Shown piece by piece: positions 41,967-52,340 of a stretch of 64,000 nucleotides of DNA. The DNA comes from Metopolophium dirhodum (Eukaryota; Arthropoda; Insecta; Hemiptera; Aphididae). The notes beneath the pieces are model-generated. The model was not told the DNA's origin. It made no database searches and saw only the letters and a program-made list of their open reading frames with translations. Within the stretch, counting starts at the first letter, position 1; every line of letters begins with the position of its first letter. The stretch covers positions 40,780,270 through 40,844,269 of the forward strand of contig NC_083560.1 in the NCBI RefSeq assembly GCF_019925205.1. Direction: 5' to 3'. Both the position numbers and the translations under genes were made by a program.

Positions 41967-42606
41967 TCAAACAACCGTCTTGCTTTTAATAGTTTGACGC
42001 TTTGGATCGGTTAGTAATTTATCAAATATAATTTGCATTGTCTCATTAAGACCAGTATTAAGTGTTTGATCTTTTTATTCGTCGGTCGTGTACAATCTAA
42101 CAGTAGCTTCACTGAACTTCCATCTATTACAACAAATTATTTTATTTAAAAACAAAAGAAGTAAATAAAATCAGTAAAAAAAAAACAGATTCAGCAATAG
42201 TTTTTTAAATTTAAACCAATGTATTTACCTGTCCTTTACTGGTACATTCTCGATGTTAGTAACCTTATAATGACTTAGCACCCAAAGATCCTTTCCTTTT
42301 TCTTCAAAAGGCGTCTTTATTGTCACAACGCCATCTCCTTGTCTGAATGTTAGCGAATTAAATACTTCAACATCAAAATCTTCTGATCTCAAGCGTTCGC
42401 CGATATTATCTCTGTATGATGCATTCTATAAAAAAAATTAAATTATTTATGCTATCATTAGGAAAAAATATTATTTTTATTACCATTTTATTCTGCTTCT
42501 TTTTCATAGGTTTTTTAACACTTGTTTTTTCTGCAGAACGTTTTGTTCCAGGTTTTGTTTTTAAAAAGGACGGTCTCATATCAATTGATTTGCTAAAATG
42601 TTCATT
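41967..42606 (-). pseudogene. Gene E, right arm (degraded)
   Basis: Exons 42606-42484, 42425-42229 and 42123-41967, with the same stop in the last exon as the other arm copies. The TATA box is at 42966-42959 on the minus strand. Confidence 0.75.
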
Positions 42607-43318
42607 CTGTGAAACATAAAACATAGTATATTATTTTTACTGTTTTTTTTTCATTATATATTTTTTCTATGTCCCAAGAATTATACCCAAAGCGTTGAGT
42701 AATGTTACGACGCACTTCCAATATACTTTAGTTACTAAATATTTATTTTTTTTTTTTTTAAAAAAACTATGTTATAATCAGTCATTTAATATTATTTCAA
42801 GAATTATAACCATAGCGTTGAGTGGTGTTACGACCGGCCTCCAATTTGCTATGGTAATTTGCTACGACATTTTATTTTGGTAGTATTTCTGTTGAACTGA
42901 GCTTCTTGTCCTGGGATGAAATCTTGAAGACTGGTGAATATTAGAGAATTCCCTCTGTCTTTTATACACAGATTTTTACCACTACTTCAATAATTAAGTA
43001 TACAAATGGCCATAGCAATGGCCTGGTGCCATAACCTTACATTATAGAAAACTGCTAAAACATGAACATACAGGTACAACAGCAAAATCGCATTACATGC
43101 ATTTAAATTGACGCTAACATAACCTATCTCAGCCAAATGTTTATGACATTCACCTTTTACCATAGTCAATACCCTCCTTGAATAAATTTCTACAATAACC
43201 TTACCTTAGATGGGTGCTGAAACATGTTCATATACAACAGCAAATTACATTACATGAATTTAAATTATTACAAACAGGATTTAAAATAAATTAGAATGTA
43301 TACATTCATTCAGTCAGA

Positions 43319-43573
43319 GTGATTAATCACTACGCCAGAAAAATCGTAAGAGCTGATGAGGCCTGTAACAACGAACAATTATATGAATGCGTATACAAAC
43401 TTTCGAAACTACCGATGACTATAGAACTTTTAGAAGCCACTGGAATTGGTCTAGTGGTCAACAAATTAAGAAGTAGAGGCGGAGTCGTAGGGAAATTAGC
43501 TGAAAGAGTAGTCCTTAATTGGAAATATGTTGTAAAAACAGAGATATTATTATTTTTCCAAGGAGAACCATAG
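43319..43573 (+). CDS. TFIIS N-terminal (LW) domain protein, right arm
   Basis: Same 84 codons as 5933-6187. The GTG opening follows CATTCATTCAG/TCAGAG, consistent with a 3' splice site just upstream. Confidence 0.7.
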   Translation: MINHYARKIVRADEACNNEQLYECVYKLSKLPMTIELLEATGIGLVVNKLRSRGGVVGKLAERVVLNWKYVVKTEILLFFQGEP

Positions 43574-44027
43574 CTTTTAAGTGTTAAACATGTTAGTAAA
43601 TTATGATTAACACAGTTTTTTCTTATATAAAAGAGTTAAATATAAAATAAAATAATAAATTATTATTATTACTGTACATTATTTTATTTCTATTCAATTT
43701 TTCTAGAATAGAAAAAAAAAAAAAAAAAAAAAAAATGGAGTCGTCACTTATCTGGGAAAAAATCAACTCCATATTACAACAACGTAACGAAAACAACCTC
43801 GGCATGGATGCAATCAAAGTCACTTTCAGAAAAAACTTAAGTATTAATAAATTATGATTAATACATACAAATTTTTAATATAAAAGAGTTAAAAAACATA
43901 AAAAAGTAGGAATATGTTGGAAATAAATTATTGTCATTAATATGCATTATTTTTTTTTATCTAGTAGATAGTTTACAAATTCTATATAATTTTTCCAGAA
44001 TTTTTTAAAAAAAAAAATGCAAAAAAA

Positions 44028-44312
44028 ATGGAAGCCAAATCACTAATTCACGAACAAATCAGGCAAATATTGAAACAGCAGAAAGAAAATTATCATGCTC
44101 AAGATATCGATGAAAAAATGTTCCATTGTAATATTAAAAATATTAAAATAAAAATACAAAAAGCGGTGCTGAAAGAAACCAGAAAAAGACTGATCGCAGA
44201 AAAACAGAATTTAATAGACGAATATAAACATTTAATCTATATAAGTTATTTATGTGAGAAAAATATTCAAAAAGGGCTAAATGAGTTATATAGTAAATTA
44301 GATAATGTCTAA
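44028..44312 (+). CDS. CC-A, right arm, unit 1
   Basis: 94-residue coiled-coil ORF preceded by TTTTCCAG and an A-rich tract. N-terminal CC-B fragments flank it (43736-43839, 44330-44433). Confidence 0.65.
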   Translation: MEAKSLIHEQIRQILKQQKENYHAQDIDEKMFHCNIKNIKIKIQKAVLKETRKRLIAEKQNLIDEYKHLIYISYLCEKNIQKGLNELYSKLDNV

Positions 44313-44621
44313 AAAAAAAAAAAAAAAAATGGAGTCGTCACTTATCTGGGAAAAAATCAACTCCATATTACAACAACGTAACGAAAACAACCTCGGCATG
44401 GATGCAATCAAAGTCACTTTCAGAAAAAACTTAAGTTTTAATAAATTATGATTAATACATACAAATTTTTAATATAAAAGAGTTAAAAAACATAAAAAAG
44501 TAGGAATATGTTGGAAATAAATTATTGTCATTAATATGCATTATTTTTTTTTATCTAGTAGATAGTTTACAAATTCTATATAATTTTTCCAGAATTTTTT
44601 AAAAAAAAAAATGAAAAAAAA

Positions 44622-44906
44622 ATGGAAGCCAAATCACTAATTCACGAACAAATCAGGCAAATATTGAAACAGCAGAAAGAAAATTATCATGCTCAAGATA
44701 TCGATGAAAAAATGTTCCATTGTAATATTAAAAATATTAAAATAAAAATACAAAAAGCGGTGCTGAAAGAAACCAGAAGAAGACTGATCGCAGAAAAACA
44801 GAATTTAATAGACGAATATAAACATTTAATCTATATAAGTTATTTATGTGAGAAAAATATTCAAAAAGGGCTAAATGAGTTATATAGTAAATTAGATAAT
44901 GTCTAA
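44622..44906 (+). CDS. CC-A, right arm, unit 2
   Basis: As unit 1, with one Arg for Lys in the ETRRRL run, the arm-specific change. Its stop overlaps the ATG of CC-B. Confidence 0.65.
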   Translation: MEAKSLIHEQIRQILKQQKENYHAQDIDEKMFHCNIKNIKIKIQKAVLKETRRRLIAEKQNLIDEYKHLIYISYLCEKNIQKGLNELYSKLDNV

Positions 44907-44923
44907 AAAAAAAAAAAAAAAAA

Positions 44924-45205
44924 ATGGAGTCGTCACTTATCTGGGAAAAAATCAACTCCATATTACAACAACGTAACGAAAACAACCTCGGCATGGATGC
45001 AATCAAAGTCACTTTCAGAAAAAACTTGAGAGATATAAATATAAAGATTCTGAAAGCGAGATTGAAAACGACAAGAGCAAAATTAGAAGAAGAAAAACAA
45101 ATAATGATAAATGATTATAAAAATTCGAGTTATACAGCGTTTCTTTGTGAAAGTAATATACAGAAGGGTCTTAGTGAGTTATATGAACAATTAGACAAAT
45201 ATTGA
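44924..45205 (+). CDS. CC-B, right arm
   Basis: 93 residues beginning MESSLIWEKI. Here the longer Lys-run start is out of frame because the A-tract length differs, which supports the inner ATG as the true start in all copies. Confidence 0.7.
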   Translation: MESSLIWEKINSILQQRNENNLGMDAIKVTFRKNLRDINIKILKARLKTTRAKLEEEKQIMINDYKNSSYTAFLCESNIQKGLSELYEQLDKY

Positions 45206-45474
45206 TAATATTCAGTTTTTCAAGAAATAAAATTTGTTTTTACAAATAAATCATTTTGTTATTATTTATTATTTTATATTATAAAAATATATCGAATGAT
45301 ATTGTAATAAAATCTGTTGAAGGATAATAAATGTTTTATATCATCAATTCTGGATAAGTTTGATAATCGTTCAAATAAAACTAATGCAATAAAAATGTTA
45401 GGAAAAGTGGTTTAGATTTAAAAAAACGTATCAATTAACAGTTAGTTTTGAAATTCTATGTAATTTTCAGAATC

Positions 45475-45910
45475 ATGAACTCAGAAATAAACGTAGTTAA
45501 AAGCAGAATTCTAGAAGTAGAACAGCAGGTGCGTGTATTATGTACCTATACGTATATTCAGTGTTGTTTTATAAATAATCGCTATAATTATTAGATTTAT
45601 ATAATATTTTATATTTTATACTAATGTATTTAGGTAAAAATTACAGATAATGAATTTTTGGCATTCATATGATTATTGTTGCGAACAAATTCAATATTAT
45701 GAAGAACCGATTGTAACCTTAACAAAGATGATTGATGAAAATAAAATCAAAGAAAAATATTAATATAAAGATATCAAAAAAAAAAAAATTAGAAACCTGA
45801 AATTCACTATTTATTTAAGTAGAACAAACTCCAACCCAAATTTTTCTTATATAAAAGAGTTAAACGTGAAATTAGTTTTATTAAGAGAAGAACAAAATAG
45901 ATATATGTAG
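45475..45910 (+). pseudogene. Two-exon small coiled-coil gene, right arm
   Basis: Exon 1 45475-45528 starts MNSEINVVKS after a TTTTCAG site; intron 45529-45646 (GTGCGT...TTACAG); exon 2 from 45647 carries FWHSYDYCCEQ and a stop at 45761-45763. The frame continues beyond to 45910 with conserved coiled-coil sequence, so the stop is probably a mutation. Confidence 0.55.
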
Positions 45911-45956
45911 AAAATATAGTTATTTATATGTTACGAATTTTCGCAGGCGAGAGCAT

Positions 45957-46444
45957 TGTAGTAAACCGACGACAGTGCGTCAAACTTTATGTTTTATTCT
46001 TATCACATGTTTTCAGTAAATAAGTAGATTAAATTTTGATAGTACAGAATTGATAGTGTAGTAAACCGACGACAGTTTACTATTATTTTTATTATTCAAC
46101 TATTTGTCACTTCACTATAAATTAAACCTCGTATAACGCCTGGTTGTTGTTGCAAGTCTCCAGATTCTGAGAATCACAAATAATCCGGTACCTATCCAAC
46201 TCAAGGATTTGGCAACAACATTCACACCTGCGTCGGTACTCGTTACTCCTTCGCCGGAGCTCTTCCGATCCACCTCCTAAGTCGATACAGTGTACCTAAT
46301 CGTTAAGGGAGACTTGGTATATATACGAGTCTCCATCCATAGCAGAATTAGAATTAGTCCCATAGCCCTACATGTAGTACTTACCTGGTCGTAGAGTCCG
46401 CGCACTCTACATCGCCGCCAGACTAAGTACATTCCCAGTAATCT
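45957..46444 (-). repeat. Truncated LTR B at the outer end of the right arm, with templated insert
   Basis: Reads as the reverse of 3549 to about 3165. It contains a duplicated terminus (45957-45976 and 46057-46075) around an 80-bp piece copied from 41740-41816. The far 215 bp of the LTR are missing. Confidence 0.8.
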
Positions 46445-46839
46445 TGAATTTGAATTGACACTAACATAACCTATCCCAGGCAAATGTTTATGACATTCAC
46501 CTTTTACCATAGTCAATACCCTCCTTGAATAAATTTCTACAATAACCTTACCTTAGATGGGTGCTGAAACATGTTCATATACAACAGCAAATTACATTAA
46601 ATGAATTTAAATTATTACAAACAGGATTTAAAATAAATTAGAATGTATACATTCATTCTCAAAAACTAATTATATTATATGAATCTAAATTGCTGCTAAT
46701 ATAACCTGCCCAGCTAAATGTTTTCACATTTACTAAATGTCAATGCCATTATAATATTAAAACAGGATGTAAAATAAGTTAAAATGTTTAAATCCATCAC
46801 AAAAAAATTCTAATGAGAGAAGAGAGGGTTATTTTCGAG
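46445..46839. other. Upstream region with two ~200-bp related segments
   Basis: 46450-46660 repeats 43083-43310. A diverged second copy follows to about 46790 (ATAACCTGCC...AGTTAAAATGTTTAAA). It leads into the promoter at 46840. No gene. Confidence 0.5.
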
Positions 46840-46877
46840 TATAAAACCCAGAATTTCTTAGCTTATCGTTATCAGTT
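46840..46877 (+). promoter_or_regulatory. TATA plus TCAGTT core promoter
   Basis: TATAAAA at 46840-46846 and TCAGTT at 46872-46877, 32 nt apart. The following ~110 nt are a CAG-rich untranslated exon. In the ancestral layout it would drive the BIR gene now at 52 kb. Confidence 0.65.
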
Positions 46878-47095
46878 CAAGCAACAGCAGTTCCAAGAGC
46901 AGCCAGCAGCAGAACAGTCTTCTTCGTCAAAACAACAGCCAGCCAGCAGTTTACCAAACATCTTCAACAGCCATTACTAACCACTGTGTGACGGGGAGTT
47001 ATAAGACCATTCCCTCGGGGGTTTTTACACCTTTACACCTTTTTACACCATATCTTCAACAGCCATTGTAAACCACTGTGTGACGGGGAGTATAA
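46874..47095 (+). other. 5' exon and 88-bp tandem repeat at the edge of the GC island
   Basis: A CAG/CAA-rich leader runs to about 46962. Two ~88-bp repeats then start ATCTTCAACAGCCATT (46963 and 47052) and contain ACCACTGTGTGACGGGGAG. A third partial copy lies on the other side of the GC-rich island at 51973-52023, next to the BIR frame. Confidence 0.6.
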
Positions 47096-48744
47096 GACCC
47101 TCGGGGGTTGTTACACCTTTAGCCATATTTCTCGAGGGCGGCTACTTCACGCCTTTGTGACGCGGTCGCATCCCTCCGACAGGTTCGGTTCAGGGCGCCC
47201 CGGCGCCAGGCTGACGGTCCCCCGCCGGCTACTCCCGTACGAGGTAGAACGTTGGGTCTTGCTGATCCGCGTCGGCGAGCGCTGGATTCGACCCAGGCAA
47301 ATTCCTCCCCTTCTACTAAGGCGTTACTCCCGACAGCCCCCGCGAGGCCATCCACATATGTCGCGAACGCGCGGCCGGCGAGCGCGAGCACGCGAGGTGC
47401 ACGCGCGCGTCAGCCGGACGCACGCCACACAGCTCGACGGGCACTGTTACCGTTCGGGCGTTAGCTAGGTCGGGTTTTCAGTGGGGCTGTCCTCGTCGCC
47501 CACGGGATGAGATTGAAGGATCCGTTATCCAGAGTACTCATAACGACTCTTTTCCCACTAGCATCGACACCGGGGCAGTTCTTACGCTGACACGATGCGA
47601 CCTTTTTTGAGTGGTACGGTTTTCTTTTGCCGGGTGCTGTGTCCGTACCGAATGCTCGGGTTTGAGTGATTGGCGGTGGGTGTCCCCCAGCCGGACTTCC
47701 ACCTTGCACGTGTTCGCACACGAGTTGGTCGGGCCCGTGTGCTCTCAGCCAGGTTCGTGCTAGAAGCACCAGCGCGCTGACGGAGGTCCGCGTCTGCTTT
47801 CCTCGTCATGCTCTGGCGCTTCCCGCCCATGCCCACTGGTTTGTCGCAGGTGGTATGATTCCCCCACTTGGGTAGATGGTTCCCGTACGGAAAAGGAAGG
47901 TGCCCTCCATCACCTCGGTTGCCCTTATACGGGGACCCACGTCGGGGTCTTTTGACGTGCCTATCAGGTCTTCCCTTCCTCAGTGCGTTGATACGCCTGG
48001 AACACGGTTATTGGTTTTTCCCGTGAGTCCGCGCTCTGCGTTTCGGTCCGCTCCGATCGCTTGCACCTTGAGCACGGAGCTTTTTCGTAGCTGACGGTCG
48101 GGCAGTCGTATGTGTAAGCAGATGCTCTGCGATCCTTGAGGACCTGCATTTGGCAAGCTGCCCATCTCCGGGGTATACTGTTGGAATGGCTGGTCTGCTG
48201 AAAACTGCCTAGCCAGTCCTCTTTTCCTTCATTGATGACCCTTCCCCGTCGCCACCGGTAAGTCTCTGAGACCACCTCCAGGTGCTTCCTATTACCCCGG
48301 GAAGCTCGGTTTGGAGATGCGCCCTCCACTGGCGTTGAAATCGGGATGGGGCCCTCAAGTGGCCTGGGGGTGCGAAGACGCCTTCCGGCCGTTCGTCATC
48401 CGCCCAGTCCTGTACCCGGGCAGGACATCGTCAGCCGTGGCCTCAATCCCGCGGCTCTTTTTGCGCCGCACGATTCTGCACAATCATGAGTGAGCTTTTC
48501 GTGAGGGCGCTCGAGGGTGTAGCCTTGTTCGAGCGCCCCCCGCCTTCCTACCCATTTCAAACCTTTTGTGGCTTAGCGTGTTCTAAACCACCGGGTTACC
48601 ACCCTGGAAGGTACAGGTGACCCAGGGAACTCGGAGGTCCTTGGTCATATTACTAGCACCAAGCTTGACCTGCCCCGAGTCCTTGTGATTACAGTTCAGT
48701 TAAATTGAAGCTCTAGGGCTAGCTTCGTTAAGACCGTACCCCGC
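47096..48744. other. GC-rich non-coding island, left part
   Basis: Strikingly GC-rich against the AT-rich surroundings. Several open frames exist on both strands, but none shows a known protein motif or conserved codon pattern, so I treat them as chance. I did not recognise the 18S or 5.8S core. It could be rDNA spacer, a retroelement untranslated region or foreign DNA. Confidence 0.4.
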
Positions 48745-48921
48745 CTGCCCCTTTCCCGGACCAGATTAGTCAGCCAGTTTCTCAACGTGACTCGTCTTGG
48801 TGCGGCCGGTAGCAGGTGTGTACTTGTACTGGTCAGTCTACACGCCTGGCTCGTCGTGACCTGGTTGGGCCGTCTTTACCAGGCGGGTGTGCGCCAGTAA
48901 GTCTTCACGGGGTTCTGATCT
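48745..48921. repeat. ~180-bp direct repeat, left copy
   Basis: CCGCCTGCCCCTTTCCCGGA ... GTCTTCACGGGGTT recurs at 50804-50979 with a few substitutions. The two copies bracket Gypsy fragment Z. Confidence 0.8.
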
Positions 48922-49695
48922 ATCTGCGTATTGTTGTATCGTTTCTCCGTATGCTAATCTGAACATCGATAATTTCGTGTGTAAGTGTGATAAAGTGAAT
49001 TTTTTTTCAATCATTGAGTTTAATATTGTTTTCAAGTCTTCATATTTCTTAATGTCTTTATATCGTATTGCACGATATGCCTTACCAGTAAGTCTTGTTG
49101 TAATTCCTTTAACAAAATTCTCTTTTTCACTCGGGTCAATATTTTGCAGTGCAAAATCGTAGGAATTTTGGAACGCATGATTAGAATCTGAACTTTCCCC
49201 GTCGAACATTGGGATTAATTTTAGTGCTTGTTCTATAGACATGTGTTTAGACATTTTTACTACTTGATTTGACGTCGGTTTTATATTTGATTGGAGTACT
49301 TGTGTTGACTGCTCGATTGCAATATCTACGTTACCTAGTGTCGCTTGAACTTCGTGTAAAATAGTGTTCGATTGTTGTATGTTTTTTAAAGTCTGTCGTT
49401 GATTCGGATTCTGTGAATGGGTTGATGGATGCTCAGAATTATTTGGATGCTCTGGTTTAGTTGGATGCTCTGATTTGCAAAGATGCTCTGTACCTGCTAG
49501 ATGTTCTGAACTAATTTGACTTCGTAATGGATACCTAGATGTACCTACAATCTCCCCTGTTGGATCTAAACAGTCCCTTTCCCTATTTAAAACTTTGTAT
49601 GGTATGTATAATTCCCCACTAGAGGTATCACTAGCCGGACTAGATAAATCTATTAAATCTGAATTATCACTATCGCTTGCCCCCGGATTCGACAT
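48922..49695 (-). pseudogene. gag: Partial Gag of Gypsy fragment Z
   Basis: About 258 codons from MSNPGASDSD. It has an acidic N terminus, a repeated SEHP/TEHL/PEHP run (residues 63-95), then a capsid-like region with LIPMFDGESSDSNHAF, ITTRLTGKAYRAIRY and HLHTKLSMFRL, typical of Gypsy Gag. Cut after QQYADR; the open frame beyond that is island sequence. No zinc knuckle or protease remains. Confidence 0.8.
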
Positions 49696-49985
49696 GCATT
49701 AATGAGAGACAAGAGTACAACAATAATAGTATTACTATAAGCTATATTACTAAATATTATACTATATATTATATTACTAATATTATTATAATAATATTTA
49801 TTAAAACTTACAAAACGATGACATAAAAATATTGTTGCATTATGATTGATGTCGACTGTTGTTGTTTAACTTGATAACGCTGCTGCTGATAATGGCACGG
49901 TGTTCATATACTGACCCACTGACGCGGCGGCGTTGACCTTGCCCTACTCCCTTGCGGCAACGCGTACAGGAACTGGGCGGTGGCA

Positions 49986-50280
49986 CTGTCCACACGGCGG
50001 CGGCAACGACGACGACGATGACGGCGGCGACCGAACTCCCCTTGTAAATGTGCACGCAGCGCTGTCTCGTATAATGATGTGGTAAAGTGTTGTCCCGGCG
50101 GCGGTGATGACGTCGACGACGAAGACGACCGAACTCTCCTTGTCTGTGCTACTACGTATCGGCGGCGGCGACAACGCGTATAATAATGTGGCAACGTGTT
50201 GTCCCGGCGGCGGTGACGACGTCAACGACGAAGACGACCGAACTCTCCTCGTCTGTGCTACTACGTATCGATGACGCGTA
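49986..50280. repeat. ~108-bp GC-rich tandem repeats in the Z leader
   Basis: Two close copies of TTGTCCCGGCGGCGGTGA(T/C)GACGTC... through TACTACGTATCG start near 50090 and 50198; a degenerate third starts near 49986. CGG/GAC triplets dominate. Confidence 0.65.
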
Positions 50281-50472
50281 TAATACGAATATTATATTAC
50301 GTGACAATTATGACAACACTTACGAGTGTTTATTCCGATTCCTTGATATTGAAATTAAATTTCGACGACGATAGCTTACGTAGATTCGTTAGTGATCTCC
50401 AAAATTGCACTGCCGTAGAATAAAGTACAACAGTTTTTCTCTTTTGGACATCCCACCGCTGCCACCAAATGA

Positions 50473-50802
50473 TGTGTGCTAACGCCGTATTATCGTTGAA
50501 ATCAGGAATTAATGATTTATAAATAAAAATACTAGTTAAATTACTTCACGTTCACTAATTTTATTATTTCTACTCAAACACGATTTAACTTATAACTAAG
50601 ATTTTCTGTCTACACTATAGAGGTTCTGTCTAACTCGAGTCCGTACTCCGACTGCCGACACGGCCCCGTCCGTGGGAACCGTATGGGTCCTTGCACGGCA
50701 AATTCGCTGACCAACGCACTTCCCACAGTCAGGTAGGCCATTGCGTTATCCAGCGAACGCACATATCGCATACAGGGTGTCTAGTATATACAGGGTACAA
50801 CA
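50473..50802 (-). repeat. LTR of Gypsy fragment Z
   Basis: About 330 bp from TGTGTGCTAACG to GGTACAACA, 5 nt from the primer-binding site. The partner LTR is absent. Ends are approximate within a few bases. Confidence 0.6.
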
Positions 50803-50803
50803 C

Positions 50804-50979
50804 CCGCCTGCCCCTTTCCCGGACCAGATTAGTCAGCCAGTTTCTCAACGTGACTCGTCTTGGTGCGGCCGGTAGCAGGTGTGTACTTGTACTGGTCAGT
50901 CTACACGCCTGGCTCGTCGTGACCTGGTTGGGCCGTCCTTGCCAGGTGGGTGAGCGCCAGTAAGTCTTCACGGGGTTAC
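50804..50979. repeat. ~180-bp direct repeat, right copy
   Basis: Partner of 48745-48921. After it the island continues with sequence not found left of the insertion (ACCTCGATGCACTTTCAGC). Confidence 0.8.
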
Positions 50980-51972
50980 CTCGATGCACTTTCAGCAACC
51001 TAGGTCAAACTTCTCAGGGGGCCCGCCAGCCCCTCCCCAACCAGCGGGCGCTTCACCCGTGGGGGCGCGGGAACACCGGCCCGGTGTAGCCGGCGGTCCC
51101 CCAGACCTGCCCTCGCTCTGCCGCCTTCAGAGTTCTGGTGGCCTCGTGTTGTTTGTATCGGTCGGTTTCCGCTCAGCAGCGGGGGATCCGAGCCCACCGT
51201 CGCCGTCGTCACCGCAGTTTCTTTAGCCGTTCTTACGGCAGCGATGGGCCTTAGCCCCCGCTTCCTCGCTTTCGCCTAACGTTACTAAGATGTTACCTGC
51301 CCGTAGGTCAGGCATGTGGTTCCTGACTCCACCCACTCTTCGGTGATTTCAGTCTTACGGTTACAAATTGTGCTTATTTTGACGACAAACTGTGTTTGCC
51401 GGCCCTCGGGCTGGTGCGTTCAAGGTTTTGCCACTGGTGGCACCCAGCCATCGAGGTTGGTTCCGGCGCACTACACCGGAGTCCTCCCTCCAGAGCTGGG
51501 TCATTTGTAAACGATTGACTGAATCCAAATCACCGCCCCTCCGCCGACCGAGTCGCCAGTGCGCTTTCCCATCCACTCGGTTTGATCTCTCCCGCCAGGG
51601 ACGCATCTTTGCTCATAGCTGATGCGAACCATCTATCGGTCAAGGTACTTATGAGGGATGTTCGGAGAAGTAATCACCCGACGCGACGCCTTAAGCGTAT
51701 AGGAGCTAGCGTCGGCCTTCTGTGATTCTCATCTCACGCACTTCAGCGAGACGTTCGTCAGAGACGCCATGATTGGATCTCGTGTCACTGGTTGATTCAC
51801 GTAATCGACCGTAAATGGGACGATTGGCTCGGTGTTAGCAAACTTTCTAAGTCAGTATCCATCCACCGGCGACGTGGACGCCCCTGCCATCGGCAAGCAC
51901 CGCGGTCCGTCAACCCCGCGACGCCCAGCGAAACACACAGGCCCCACCTCCTTGGCTGTGGTTTCGCTAGAT
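50980..51972. other. GC-rich non-coding island, right part, ending in a 28S rRNA-like core
   Basis: On the minus strand 51972-51950 reads ATCTAGCGAAACCACAGCC + AAGG, matching from memory the conserved 28S rRNA sequence at the R1 insertion target. Directly inside, CCCAGCGAAACACACAGG (about 51924-51941) forms an imperfect inverted copy. The next ~950 bp do not match the 28S flanks I can recall. No protein-coding signal. Confidence 0.45.
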
Positions 51973-52022
51973 ATCTTCAAGAGCCATTACTAACCACTGT
52001 GTGACGGGGAGTTATAAGACCA

Positions 52023-52244
52023 TCAGGAGTGGATGATGTCGTAGAATGCTTTTGTTGTGGACTTATTCTTCATAACTGGGAAAGGCTGGACGATCCATGG
52101 ATTGAACATTGCAGATTCAGCCCAAGGTGTTTATATGTGTTATTAATGAAAGGTAATCAATATGTTCAAAACATATTAAGTAAATATTGTAAAACCGAAC
52201 ATATTTGTAATTGTGAAACTGGGTCATACGATACCGTTTGTTAA
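52023..52244 (+). pseudogene. Single-BIR protein, N terminus lost
   Basis: The frame holds DDVVECFCCG, LDDPWIEHCRF and SPRCLYVLLMKG: an intact C-x2-C-x16-H-x6-C zinc set closer to the IAP consensus than the arm copies, and the same C-terminal Cys-rich tail. The first ~36 residues present in 40309-40614 are missing, replaced by the repeat next to the GC island. GTG at 52029 is the only early start-like codon, so translation is doubtful unless an upstream exon is spliced on. Confidence 0.75.
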
Positions 52245-52340
52245 TCATGTTTTTTTATTATATTATGTTATAGTAAATTAAAATAAATGCTGATTTTTTA
52301 AAAAACAACTTATATGTGTTAATATTTGATTTAATATCTC

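Larger units (their letters stand above)
39739..46140. repeat. Right arm of the giant inverted repeat
   Basis: Reverse complement of 22841-29751 minus one 594-bp unit and plus an ~100-bp insertion near its outer end. The gene content is the same, on the opposite strand. Confidence 0.9.
48922..50802 (-). mobile_element. 3'-truncated Gypsy fragment Z (LTR, leader, partial gag)
   Basis: On the minus strand: LTR about 50802-50473, primer site TGGTGGCAGCGGTGGGA (50467-50451), leader with GC-rich tandem repeats, and gag broken at 48922 where GC-island sequence resumes. It belongs to a different lineage from X and Y. Confidence 0.75.

Noticed and set aside
22841..46140. Arms as terminal repeats of one intact Maverick/Polinton
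   Set aside because: The spacer lacks integrase, capsid genes and the PolB palm, holds rearranged debris, and the outer ends fall inside an unrelated LTR.
47119..48493. Many open frames of 60-120 codons in the GC-rich island
   Set aside because: GC-rich DNA has few stops by chance. The frames overlap on both strands and show no motif or codon pattern.
49840..50225. Arg/Ser-rich ORFs upstream of the Z gag
   Set aside because: They read through tandem CGG/GAC repeats in three frames alike, as expected for repeat DNA, not protein.
50980..51972. Complete rRNA gene
   Set aside because: Only ~23 nt match the conserved 28S core I can recall; the flanks do not, so no rRNA gene is called.
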